A stretch of DNA of 57,795 nucleotides, taken from assembly GCA_017889545.1 (NCBI GenBank), contig JAGFZV010000028.1:1-57795 (forward strand), given 5' to 3'. The notes under the pieces are model-generated. The model did not search any database. It was given only the letters and a program-made list of their open reading frames with translations, and had not been told where the DNA came from. How positions within the stretch are numbered: position 1 is the stretch's first letter; each line of letters opens with the position of its first letter. The DNA comes from Bacillota bacterium (GTDB taxonomy: Bacteria; Bacillota; Negativicutes; CTSoil-072). A program made the translations under genes and the position numbers. Positions 8,274 through 16,401 of the stretch are shown piece by piece.

Positions 8274-8846
8274 ATGGATAGTTTTGTGATGGACGAAAAG
8301 GTGCGCTGTTCTTGGGTCACGGCAGATCCATTATATATCGCGTATCATGATCAAGAATGGGGCGTGCCGTGTTGGGATGGCAAAAAATTGTTTGAGATGC
8401 TGTTGTTAGAGGGGTTGCAAGCTGGTTTAAGCTGGATCACGGTATTGCGAAAACGGGAACGCTACCGGCACGTAACCGATGGATTTTGCGTTGAAAAATT
8501 GGCAGCATGGAGCGATGAAGATATTGAGGCGGCTCTGCAAGACAAGGGTCTTATCCGTAACCGCCGCAAGATGGAGGCCCTGCGGCGAAATGCCCGAGCT
8601 TTCCTTGCCTTGCAGGAACGTTTTGATGCAGTGGCGTGGCTGTGGCAGTTTACCGGCGGCGTCACTTTGCACAACCGTTGGCAGCGTGAGGCGGACATTC
8701 CTGCCGCTACAGAGGAATCCCATGCAATGAGTCGAGCGCTTAAACGGGCTGGTTTCACTTTCGTGGGACCGACCATCTGTTATGCCTTTATGCAGGCGGT
8801 AGGCATGGTGAATGATCACGCCGGAGATTGTTTTTTGAAGTTGTAA
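8274..8846 (+). CDS. tag: DNA-3-methyladenine glycosylase I
   Basis: 190 residues from ATG 8274, chosen because TCAGGAGGATACGA precedes it. It removes 3-methyladenine from alkylated DNA as the first step of base excision repair. Family marks are RCSWVTADPLYIAYHDQEWG at residues 9-28, with Cys10 and His24 part of the zinc site, ILRKRERYR-type helix-hairpin-helix context (LSWITVLRKRE), the acidic SDEDIEAAL stretch, and the C-terminal FVGPTICYAFMQAVGMVNDH that carries the other zinc ligands. Length is normal. It is followed closely by a nitroreductase but with no obvious shared function. Confidence 0.95.
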   Translation: MDSFVMDEKVRCSWVTADPLYIAYHDQEWGVPCWDGKKLFEMLLLEGLQAGLSWITVLRKRERYRHVTDGFCVEKLAAWSDEDIEAALQDKGLIRNRRKMEALRRNARAFLALQERFDAVAWLWQFTGGVTLHNRWQREADIPAATEESHAMSRALKRAGFTFVGPTICYAFMQAVGMVNDHAGDCFLKL

Positions 8847-8907
8847 TTTTTGGAAACGATCAGAGTGAATGAAGGATAAAAATATGATAAAAACGAGGTG
8901 GAAAAAA

Positions 8908-9642
8908 TTGAACGAAATCATCAATCTGTTGGCTTCTCATCAATCCATAAGAAAGTACAAGAATATACCCGTTCAAGAAGAAACAGTAAAGGAAATCATA
9001 ACAGCTGCCCAGTGGAGTTCCAGCTCGAGTCATTTTCAGGCTTATACCATCATCAATGTTAAAGACCCACAAAAACGAGCGGCCATAGCAGAGATTGCCG
9101 GGGGACAGCAATGGGTGGTCGATTGCCCGCTGTTTCTAGTTTTTTGCGCTGATCTACATCGAGCCCAAAAGTATTGGAAAAGGAAGGATGATCAGATTTT
9201 TTCTAATAATGAAATGTTTCTGATCGCAACTGTCGATGCTTCATTAGCTGGGCAACAGGCCTATATTGCAGCCTCGTCATTGGGGTTGGGCGGAGTTTAT
9301 GTCGGGGGGATCAGAAATGATCTTGATGCTATGGGCAAATTGTTGAACTTGCCATATTTGGTTTACCCGGTGTTTGGAATGTGCCTGGGGTACCCGGATG
9401 ATAATCCTGGACAAAAACCACGGCTCCCATTGGAAGCAATCTATAAAATAGATCAGTATGAGGAAGCGGGAGATGACAGTCGTATTGCTGATTATGATCG
9501 GGAAATAGCTGAGTATTACCGGCAAAGAACCAAAGGTAAAAGCCAAGATACCTGGAGCGAACGATGCGGGCGGCTGATGATGGAGAAACCTAGAGAAAAT
9601 TTAGGCAGAAGTATCAGAGATAAAGGTTTTAATCAAAGATAA
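8908..9642 (+). CDS. NfsA/Frp-family NADPH nitro/flavin reductase
   Basis: I place the start at TTG 8908, since ACGAGGTGG lies 6 nt upstream and homology begins at NEIINLLASHQSIRKYKN. The 244-residue protein is an FMN-binding nitroreductase: HQSIRKY at residues 11-17 contacts the FMN phosphate, SSSSHFQAYTII follows, and AASSLGLGGVYVGGIRND shapes the flavin site. The C-terminal half matches the NfsA/Frp branch (KPRLPLEAIYKIDQY, ending in an Arg/Lys-rich tail). Such enzymes reduce nitroaromatics, quinones or flavins with NADPH by two electrons. It begins 61 nt after tag, so read-through is possible. Confidence 0.88.
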   Translation: MNEIINLLASHQSIRKYKNIPVQEETVKEIITAAQWSSSSSHFQAYTIINVKDPQKRAAIAEIAGGQQWVVDCPLFLVFCADLHRAQKYWKRKDDQIFSNNEMFLIATVDASLAGQQAYIAASSLGLGGVYVGGIRNDLDAMGKLLNLPYLVYPVFGMCLGYPDDNPGQKPRLPLEAIYKIDQYEEAGDDSRIADYDREIAEYYRQRTKGKSQDTWSERCGRLMMEKPRENLGRSIRDKGFNQR

Positions 9643-9704
9643 GCGCTTGCTCGCTATCAATCACGAAACGCGAAAAAATGTGAACGAAGGTTTGCAGGAG
9701 TTTT

Positions 9705-9730
9705 TTTCTTATATTCCGAAATATAAGAAA
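9705..9730. repeat. Perfect 11-bp inverted repeat upstream of the RiPP precursor
   Basis: TTTCTTATATT (9705-9715) and AATATAAGAAA (9720-9730) are exact complements around a CCGA loop. It lies in the 243-nt gap before the precursor gene, about 155 nt ahead of its start. It could be an operator or a leader hairpin. Nothing else is recognised in the gap. Confidence 0.5.
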
Positions 9731-9885
9731 TTAAGTTGCTATCAAAAATTTAATGGTATCTATACGAAAAAAATATTTCTGACACGGGAGTTACTTTTTT
9801 CTTTGATTAGCGTTTATTGAATCAAATGAGAAGATCGATTGTTGTTTTATCTTGCTCGAAGCATAATTCAAAAGGAGGTGAAAAT

Positions 9886-10101
9886 TTGGAACAGAATACG
9901 AAAAAGAAAATCAGCAAGGCCGTTACTGCGGCAGCGGCGGGGATTGCATTGACCGTTATGGTTGGTCAAATCACACCCGTTAATTTGATTAATTTCGTGT
10001 GTGACTCTTCAAGTTATTCCGACGATCAGCTTTTTGCAGCTCAGGAATGCTGCGGTCCGTATCAACAATGTCAGTGCCCCAGTTTTAAAGGCGCTTCCTA
10101 G
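9886..10101 (+). CDS. Cys-rich RiPP precursor peptide with signal-like leader
   Basis: The start is TTG 9886, set by the near-perfect ribosome site AAAGGAGGTG 6 nt before it. The product has 71 residues: a charged start (EQNTKKKISK), a hydrophobic stretch (AVTAAAAGIALTVMVGQI) that resembles a signal peptide, then a C-terminal region with five Cys (NFVC, AQECCGPYQQCQCPSF). A radical SAM/SPASM maturase follows 129 nt downstream, the typical arrangement of a ribosomally made peptide with radical SAM-installed links, for example thioether bridges at Cys. The leader may direct membrane association or Sec export of the core. The peptide class and the modification are not identifiable from sequence alone. 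Confidence 0.7.
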   Translation: MEQNTKKKISKAVTAAAAGIALTVMVGQITPVNLINFVCDSSSYSDDQLFAAQECCGPYQQCQCPSFKGAS

Positions 10102-10169
10102 GATTCATCGGTAACGACATTTTAGCTATCATGTCATAATATAATCTGGCAGTTATTTGATGCAAGCCA

Positions 10170-10207
10170 AATAGGCTGGGATCTTTTTGAGACCCAGCCT
10201 ATTTTGA
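10170..10207 (+). terminator. Hairpin between precursor and maturase genes (attenuator)
   Basis: AATAGGCTGGG (10170-10180) pairs with CCCAGCCTATT (10193-10203), followed by TTGAT. It lies directly between the precursor stop and the maturase ribosome site. A partial terminator here would give more precursor than enzyme, a common RiPP layout (inference). Confidence 0.7.
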
Positions 10208-10230
10208 TACAAGCCTGGAGGAGAGATATA

Positions 10231-11595
10231 ATGAGAAAATTGCGTGTGAGCAGCTATCTGAACCATGTCGATATTGGAGACGGAAGTTCCCTGCTTTATA
10301 ATGGATTAACGCTGTGCATAGACCTTGTACCGACCCAATACATGGATCGCCTGTCACGTGGAGAAAACCCGTCTTTTCTCTTGATGGAAGAAAAGGAATA
10401 TCTCTTGAAACGGGGACATTTAACGGCTTTATCTATCAATAACGAGCGCAAGGAATTCCGGAAAACAGTGGATGCTATTTTAGAGCGGCGTAATCAATTG
10501 GACAGAAACTCAAAAGCCGCCACACTCTGCCTCCTGTTGACGTATGATTGCAATCTTGCCTGCAGTTATTGTTTCCAAAAATCTTTGCCGAATACAGTAA
10601 GAACAGCGGTAATGAGCGGAGAATTTATTGATGAATTTTTTACGGATTATTTTCCCCAGTTATATCCCAATGTCCCTGAAAATCTTTTAATCTCTTTATT
10701 TGGCGGGGAACCTTTGCTGGCGAAGAACCGGGAAGCGATTACGCGCGTTTTGGCTTATGCCAAAGAACACCCCGGTATTCGGGTTTCCGTATCGACCAAT
10801 GCGACCAATATAGCCGGAATGGCGGATTTGATCGGAGCGGAAAAAGGGAAGATCACGAATGTTCATGTTACTTTAGATGGTGATCGCGTATTGCACGATG
10901 AAAATCGGATTCCTAATTCCGGTAAACCGACATTTGATGCCATGATCGCTGCTATCAGGCAGTTAATTCAACTGAATGCTCATATTAGTCTTCGTGTCCA
11001 CATTCATCCTGAAAGACTGGAATCAGCCCAAAACCTTGTTGAATATCTCGATAATGAAAAAATATTGGGTCATTCCCAAGTTTCTGTTTATTTTTCACCA
11101 ATCAATACGTTTGGCAGTGAAAACATTTCATTGGCTGATGCGGACATATTCAACCAAACTTTTCAGAAAGTCGCATTTAAGACGAATTACCCGCCATCCA
11201 ATCTTGCTTTTATCGATAATTTTTTAAAGATGCAGGATAAAAAACTTTTGCCAAAAGTCAGATATTGTGCTGCTGGAAGCGATAATTTTTATATTGTAGA
11301 TCCTTCGGGGGATCTTTACGCTTGTTATGAGGAAGCCGGACATAAGGATCGACGGATTGGAACGCTTAGGAATGGGAAAGTAAAAATAACAGCATTGAAA
11401 GAAAAATATTCCAAGCGCCACCTGCTTAAAATCACTGAATGCATTCGTTGTTCTGCAGCGCTGTTTTGCGGCGGAGGATGTCCTAGTGAAGCGAGAATGC
11501 AGAAAGGCTCAATGTATCAATCTTATTGCCATCAGAATAAGGAATTTATTGCTCAAACGATGAAAGCGTTCTTTCTATTGAACCGCAATGGATAG
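10231..11595 (+). CDS. Radical SAM/SPASM peptide maturase
   Basis: Start at ATG 10231 with GGAGGAGA upstream; 454 residues. The radical SAM cluster motif CX3CX2C is Cys107, Cys111 and Cys114 (CNLACSYCF), followed by LFGGEPLL, the usual SAM-binding GGE. The C-terminal SPASM domain shows its full Cys pattern: C(x13)GX4C around 346-365, then CX2CX5CX3C (CIRCSAALFCGGGC) and a final Cys, so two auxiliary [4Fe-4S] clusters are expected. The N-terminal ~100 residues probably include the leader-recognition region. The partner is the Cys-rich peptide just upstream. The likely product is a cross-linked peptide (thioether or C-C). A terminator follows, so the ABC genes downstream are separate transcripts. 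Confidence 0.9.
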   Translation: MRKLRVSSYLNHVDIGDGSSLLYNGLTLCIDLVPTQYMDRLSRGENPSFLLMEEKEYLLKRGHLTALSINNERKEFRKTVDAILERRNQLDRNSKAATLCLLLTYDCNLACSYCFQKSLPNTVRTAVMSGEFIDEFFTDYFPQLYPNVPENLLISLFGGEPLLAKNREAITRVLAYAKEHPGIRVSVSTNATNIAGMADLIGAEKGKITNVHVTLDGDRVLHDENRIPNSGKPTFDAMIAAIRQLIQLNAHISLRVHIHPERLESAQNLVEYLDNEKILGHSQVSVYFSPINTFGSENISLADADIFNQTFQKVAFKTNYPPSNLAFIDNFLKMQDKKLLPKVRYCAAGSDNFYIVDPSGDLYACYEEAGHKDRRIGTLRNGKVKITALKEKYSKRHLLKITECIRCSAALFCGGGCPSEARMQKGSMYQSYCHQNKEFIAQTMKAFFLLNRNG

Positions 11596-11629
11596 ACCCA
11601 TGGGGACGGTTCTTTTTTACAGAGCCTCT

Positions 11630-11660
11630 AAAGCCGTAATGAAAATTGCGGCTTTTTTTA
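11630..11660 (+). terminator. Intrinsic terminator of the RiPP maturase gene
   Basis: AAAGCCG pairs with CGGCTTT (11630-11655, with an inner AT/AT pair) and runs into TTTTTTT. Good rho-independent terminator. Confidence 0.85.
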
Positions 11661-11980
11661 ATGCATCAGAAAAAAAGACGAAAGATCGAAAAAGATCCAG
11701 TTCAGGTCAAGGACATTATCACATAATCTGGAATAGGTTATCGACTTATGGGACAATGAGACATAAATTGCTGTGTCCTCCCAGGCATGTATAATGATCA
11801 AACCTGTTGCTTAAACAAAAAATACGAGTTGGCAGTCAATCGGTTAAGCAACACAAGAGGTCTTATATGTTATTATAACGAATAAAATAATATGAAGTAC
11901 CTTGTTCGATAGTTCTCATTAACCTGGAAGATGATCATCTTGAAACCAGTTTGAACATAGCTCAAAATGGGGATGATGCG
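11661..11980 (+). promoter_or_regulatory. Upstream region of ABC efflux operon with spaced inverted repeat
   Basis: This 320-nt stretch has no gene. GTTGCTTAA at 11806-11814 and TTAAGCAAC at 11844-11852 are exact inverted copies 29 nt apart, suited to an operator or a long leader hairpin. The efflux operon must start here. A confident -35/-10 pair was not found. Confidence 0.4.
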
Positions 11981-13237
11981 TTGAATTTATCATTATATAT
12001 AGGGTACCGCGCTTTGCTGGCTAGTCGTCGTAACACTCTTATTTTGGTGGCTAGTGTCACTATGACGGTGGCAGTATTCTTAGTCATGTCCTCATTGCTG
12101 TTTGGGTTTCGAAATGAATTTATTAGTAAGACCGTCAATGCAACGGCGCATGTTCGTATTACTGCTGATGAATTGGAAAAGTTTGAGCAACCGGCACGCC
12201 TGTCTTCTTTTGTGGATGCGGAAATTAAACAAATTGAACATATTAAGCCATCGCAGCAATACAACAAAATTCGCAATAGTGCGCTCATAATTAAAGAATT
12301 GGAAGGAACAAGCGGGGTAGAGGGAATTTCACCGACCTTGGCTGCGAATGTACTGATAAAATATGGCTCGATCATATATCCCGCGTCCGTATATGGGATC
12401 GTACCCGATTCGGAAGATCAGCTGACTGATTTATACTCTAAGGCGATAGAAGGAAAAGTGCAAGATTTAAAAACGCAAGATAAAGGCATCGTCATTGGGA
12501 AAATTATTGCTGCGAAATTGGGTCTCGGGATCGGCAATACAGTGAAACTGGTAGCACGAAATGGATCAAGTTTCGATTTTCGTGTGGTGGCGATTGTGCA
12601 GACGGGAATTACTTCACAAGACGAATCGAAACTGTGGACGAGACTGAAAGATGCCCAGGTCCTCGCTAATCAATATAATGAAATTACCGATATTGGGATC
12701 AAGTTAGCGGATTATGAAGAAGCAGAAGCTTATGCCGCAAGTTTCGCAAAAAAATTTGGTTACAAAACGGAAAGTTGGCAGGTTGCCAATTCAAATATTT
12801 TAAGCTTGCTGGTTATTATCTTTGCGAATATTTATTTTGTAATCGGGGGCCTTTTGTTAGCGGCAGCTTTTGGTATTTATAATGTGTTTTCCATGTCAGT
12901 AATTGATCGGCGTCGTGACTTGGCAATTATGCAAGCATTAGGGTTAACCAATGCGACAATTAGCCAAGGCTTTTTTTTTCAAGGCTTGGTCGTCGGTGTC
13001 ATTGGTGGAATTATGGGATTGTTGATCGGACAAATATTAATCGAAATATTTTCTCAGCTAACGTTTGGACAATCCGGATCAGGTTTGACAAATGCCCGTG
13101 GGTTCGTGATGTTAAAAGTTTGGTGGCTATACGCAGCTTCTTTCTTAATAGGTGTTCTATTGGCGGTGATGTCGGCTATTCTGCCGGCCTATAGGGCCGG
13201 TACGGTTGATCCTGTAGAAGTGATCCGGGAGGGCTAA
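11981..13237 (+). CDS. FtsX/LolE-type ABC transporter permease (first)
   Basis: About 418 residues from TTG 11981; the frame also allows TTG 11951, and neither has a convincing ribosome site, so the start is uncertain. Layout is of the FtsX/MacB permease class: one membrane segment near residues 20-42 (LILVASVTMTVAVFLVMSSLL), a long extracytoplasmic domain of about 230 residues, then three membrane segments (about 270-300, 325-350 and 378-405). The cytoplasmic coupling motif IDRRRDLAIMQALGLT sits after the second segment. It ends PVEVIREG, the usual C-terminus. It pairs with the second permease 3 nt downstream. The set probably moves lipophilic or peptide molecules across or out of the membrane. 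Confidence 0.85.
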   Translation: MNLSLYIGYRALLASRRNTLILVASVTMTVAVFLVMSSLLFGFRNEFISKTVNATAHVRITADELEKFEQPARLSSFVDAEIKQIEHIKPSQQYNKIRNSALIIKELEGTSGVEGISPTLAANVLIKYGSIIYPASVYGIVPDSEDQLTDLYSKAIEGKVQDLKTQDKGIVIGKIIAAKLGLGIGNTVKLVARNGSSFDFRVVAIVQTGITSQDESKLWTRLKDAQVLANQYNEITDIGIKLADYEEAEAYAASFAKKFGYKTESWQVANSNILSLLVIIFANIYFVIGGLLLAAAFGIYNVFSMSVIDRRRDLAIMQALGLTNATISQGFFFQGLVVGVIGGIMGLLIGQILIEIFSQLTFGQSGSGLTNARGFVMLKVWWLYAASFLIGVLLAVMSAILPAYRAGTVDPVEVIREG

Positions 13238-13240
13238 TGA

Positions 13241-14470
13241 ATGTATTTATATATTGCCTGGCGACAGATCATTTTTCGGCGGCGGCAGTCGATTGCCAGC
13301 ATCTTTAGCATCGCTTTGGGAGTTGGCTTGTTTATTATGATGAGCAGTATGCAACAAGGGTTTGAGGAAGATTTTACAAATAGAGTAATTTCTGTTACTC
13401 CGCATGTTCAGATAACGGCTGAACGCGTCCGGCCGGTTCCGGATATGGGAAGGGAACAATATGACATCACTAACGTTTTACATGTTCAGGCTTTTGATAA
13501 AATAGAAATTATCAACGGTGCAGCATACTTGCAAAACCAACTCAATACTATGGAAGATGTTGTTGCAGTAGGAACAAATTATACCGGACAAGGATTAATC
13601 ACTTATGGCAATCGCGATATTGCCATTGTTGTGCGGGGTATTGATCCAGAGAAAGAAGAAAAATTGAATGGTTTTTCCGGTAAACTGAAATTACGTCATC
13701 AGGATTCATTAAACTTGATTTCGAATGCAATCATTCTAGGGAATGGGGTTGCTAAAACTCTTCAAGCATCGATCGGTGATACGGTGACGTTGGTGACCGA
13801 CAGTGGGAACCAGGACTTATATCGTGTAGTGGATATATACCAATCGGGCATTACAGCTTTTGATAATAAAACGGTATTTGTTTTGCTGAAAAACAGCAAA
13901 GCGTTATTTGGTGCTGATGGGCCAAACGGCATCAATATCAAGATAAAAGATCCATACAAAGCGGAAGCCTTTGCAGCAAATATATCAGATATGACTGGCC
14001 TCAACGTCAAAAATTGGATCTCCGAAAACTCCAATATTCGAGCTGAGTTGTATCGGAGAAGATGGATTAATCAATTCATCGTTGGCACAATTTTTCTCGT
14101 GGCAGGCTTCGGAATTGCCAATATTATGTTGATGAATGTTATGAGCAAACGAAGGGACATCGCAATCATGCAGGCTTTTGGCGTCAGTCCCCAATCCATT
14201 GATATGATTTACTTGATACAAGGATGCATTTTAGGGGCTTTTGGAGCTTTTCTGGGCTGTTTGTTAGGCGCTGCTTTGAATATTGGTTTGGAAAATATCC
14301 CCGTGAGTTTCAATGCCCAGTTGACACGAGAAGGATTTCCCGTAGCTTGGAACAGCCGCATTTTCTTTCAAGGATATTTTATGGGTATAGTGATTAGTAT
14401 CGCAGCCAGCTTTTTCCCTGCAAAAAAAGCGGCGGCCATTTTGCCGGCAGAGGTGATAAGACGTGGATAA
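13241..14470 (+). CDS. FtsX/LolC-type ABC transporter permease (second)
   Basis: 409 residues with the same layout as its neighbour: membrane segment at about 17-38 (ASIFSIALGVGLFIMMSSM), a large external domain, then three segments in the last 150 residues, with SKRRDIAIMQAFGVSPQ as coupling motif and a C-terminus PAEVIRRG. The two permeases are homologous but divergent, so the transporter core is probably a heterodimer. Start 3 nt after the first permease stop and an 8-nt overlap with the ATPase gene indicate tight translational coupling. Confidence 0.88.
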   Translation: MYLYIAWRQIIFRRRQSIASIFSIALGVGLFIMMSSMQQGFEEDFTNRVISVTPHVQITAERVRPVPDMGREQYDITNVLHVQAFDKIEIINGAAYLQNQLNTMEDVVAVGTNYTGQGLITYGNRDIAIVVRGIDPEKEEKLNGFSGKLKLRHQDSLNLISNAIILGNGVAKTLQASIGDTVTLVTDSGNQDLYRVVDIYQSGITAFDNKTVFVLLKNSKALFGADGPNGINIKIKDPYKAEAFAANISDMTGLNVKNWISENSNIRAELYRRRWINQFIVGTIFLVAGFGIANIMLMNVMSKRRDIAIMQAFGVSPQSIDMIYLIQGCILGAFGAFLGCLLGAALNIGLENIPVSFNAQLTREGFPVAWNSRIFFQGYFMGIVISIAASFFPAKKAAAILPAEVIRRG

Positions 14471-15188
14471 AATTATGGAATTGCAAGATGTAGGCAAAGT
14501 GATGACAACGGGCGGTACAAATTTTCCGATTTTAAGTCAAGTGAACTTAACTTTTTATAAAGGAGAATATTGTGCTATTGTTGGCAATTCCGGATCAGGG
14601 AAAAGCACACTGCTTTATTTGTTAGGCGCATTGGATCGCCCAACGTCTGGCACAATTAAGATTGACAATGTGGATGTATCGCAAATGTCTTCGCAGTCGT
14701 TAGCAAAACTGCGTAATGAAAAAATTGGTTTTGTTTTTCAGTTTCACTATATCTTGCCTGAATTCACTGCTTTGGAGAATGTGATACTGCCGATGATAGT
14801 AGCAGGGACATTGTCTGAAAAAAAGCGTCAAGAACGAGCGGCTATGCTCCTAGGTACATTGGGGCTATCCGATCGTATGGATTATTATCCGGCTCAATTA
14901 TCCGGCGGTCAATTGCAAAGGGTAGCGATTGCCAGGGCTTTGGCGAATCAACCATTACTTGTATTGGCGGATGAACCAACAGGAAATTTGGATAGCCGGA
15001 ATTCAGAACTGGTATTTGATTATTTTCGGAAGCTAAACGAAGAATTTGGCCAGACTTTCATTATCGTGACGCATAATACTAGTTTTGTTAAAGACTGTGA
15101 TCGGATTATTACTTTGGCGGATGGCAGGGTTGTGAGTGACGCTGCGGCTGGATTGTGCTTGCGGGAAAGGGGAGACAAAATGCCATGA
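14463..15188 (+). CDS. ABC transporter ATPase, LolD/MacB type
   Basis: 241 residues with a complete nucleotide-binding domain: Walker A GNSGSGKST (about 38-46), Q-loop VFQFHYILPEF, signature LSGGQLQRVAIARAL (about 142-156), Walker B LLVLADEPTGNLDS, and the switch His in VTHN. It belongs to the LolD/MacB/FtsE-like group that works with FtsX-type permeases by mechanical coupling. The start GTG 14463 overlaps the end of the second permease gene. The stop overlaps the start of the adaptor gene (ATGA at 15185-15188). It powers the efflux set. Confidence 0.92.
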   Translation: MDKIMELQDVGKVMTTGGTNFPILSQVNLTFYKGEYCAIVGNSGSGKSTLLYLLGALDRPTSGTIKIDNVDVSQMSSQSLAKLRNEKIGFVFQFHYILPEFTALENVILPMIVAGTLSEKKRQERAAMLLGTLGLSDRMDYYPAQLSGGQLQRVAIARALANQPLLVLADEPTGNLDSRNSELVFDYFRKLNEEFGQTFIIVTHNTSFVKDCDRIITLADGRVVSDAAAGLCLRERGDKMP

Positions 15189-16216
15189 AAACAAAATTCA
15201 TCTGGGCTATAATGCTTCTGCTGTTTGTGTTAGCAGGCGTTTATTGGTTTTGGTTTCGGCCGGTTCAGGTTAAAACGGAGGCTGCTGACTATGGGTCAGT
15301 TGCTGTATTTGTTTACGCATCCGGTCAGGTTATTCCGGAAGAAAAAGTCATTGTTCGCAGCAAAAATCCCGCTAGAATTGAAAAGATATTCGTAGTAGAG
15401 GGCCAAAAAGTCCAGAAGGGGCAACCGCTTGTGTTGCTGGAAAACAGTGAAACTACGGCCCAATATGAATTGGCGGTAGCGGAGCAAAGCCAAAAAGAAG
15501 CCGATTACGCTTTTGCTCTCCGGGAAAAAAACCGTTATGAACAACTATTGCAAAGTGAAGCAGTGGCAAGACGGGATTATGACCAAATCGCTACTCAGGC
15601 CGAAGGAGCGAGGCTGCAAGTTCTTAGAGCGCAAGCGAATGTATCATCTTTTTTGGCCAAAAATGCCGAAATGACAATCTTAAGTCCTTTTGATGGCACT
15701 GTTTTGGAAAAAATACTCGATGCCGGAACGGCAGTAGGCACGAATGACGGCATTTTGGTCCTGGCAAAACAAGGGAAGATGCAGGTGGAGGGAAAAGTTG
15801 ATGAATTGGATGCAGCAAAAATTGCAGTAGGTCAGAAAGTGCTGCTTACATTTGATAGCTTTGGCGGCCAGGTATATCAAGGCAAAGTGGCGACACTTGC
15901 TCCCCGTATTGATAATGCGACAAAATCCTTTAAGATCAAAGTAGATGTATTGGAAGATATAGCAGTCCAACCAGGAATGTCTGCGGAATTAAATATTTTG
16001 CTATCAGAAAAAAAACGGGCTGTACTGATTCCTGTTTCTGCCTTGACCGGTGACCAAGTTTTTATTGTTAAAAACGGTCGGGCCGCTTCTAAAACTGTTA
16101 CCGCAGGTATTCGGGACAGTAAAAAAGTTGAAATTATTGCTGGCATTGAACAAGGAGAAGCGGTGATTTTAAATCCCACAGAGATCAAAGAAGGTACTTC
16201 GGTGGTTGTTCCTTAA
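15185..16216 (+). CDS. HlyD/MacA-type periplasmic adaptor (membrane fusion protein)
   Basis: 343 residues from ATG 15185, which overlaps the ATPase stop and is preceded by AAAGGGGAGA. An N-terminal anchor helix (about residues 6-24) is followed by a barrel-sandwich/lipoyl half (VIVRSKNPARIEKIFVVEGQKVQKGQPLVLLEN), an alpha-helical hairpin (about 95-150), the second lipoyl half (NAEMTILSPFDGTVLEKIL), and beta-barrel and membrane-proximal domains. With the two FtsX-type permeases and ATPase this is a MacAB/Lol-like envelope exporter. An adaptor is consistent with a diderm cell, as in Negativicutes, though MacA-like adaptors also occur in monoderm Firmicutes. The substrate is unknown; the neighbouring RiPP is a candidate. 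Confidence 0.88.
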   Translation: MKTKFIWAIMLLLFVLAGVYWFWFRPVQVKTEAADYGSVAVFVYASGQVIPEEKVIVRSKNPARIEKIFVVEGQKVQKGQPLVLLENSETTAQYELAVAEQSQKEADYAFALREKNRYEQLLQSEAVARRDYDQIATQAEGARLQVLRAQANVSSFLAKNAEMTILSPFDGTVLEKILDAGTAVGTNDGILVLAKQGKMQVEGKVDELDAAKIAVGQKVLLTFDSFGGQVYQGKVATLAPRIDNATKSFKIKVDVLEDIAVQPGMSAELNILLSEKKRAVLIPVSALTGDQVFIVKNGRAASKTVTAGIRDSKKVEIIAGIEQGEAVILNPTEIKEGTSVVVP

Positions 16217-16401
16217 AGTAGCATGAAAAATTTTTTGCAAATAAATTATAATATTTAAAGGATTTTGAATATTCACACAGAACTAATTTATAGCTTTTGG
16301 TAAACGAAAAAAATAAATCTGAAACGGTACGTAGTTGCAAAAAAGAAGAAAGGGGCGTCGGATCTGTAATCATTAAAAAATAAAAAGGAGTGTGTTGACC
16401 C

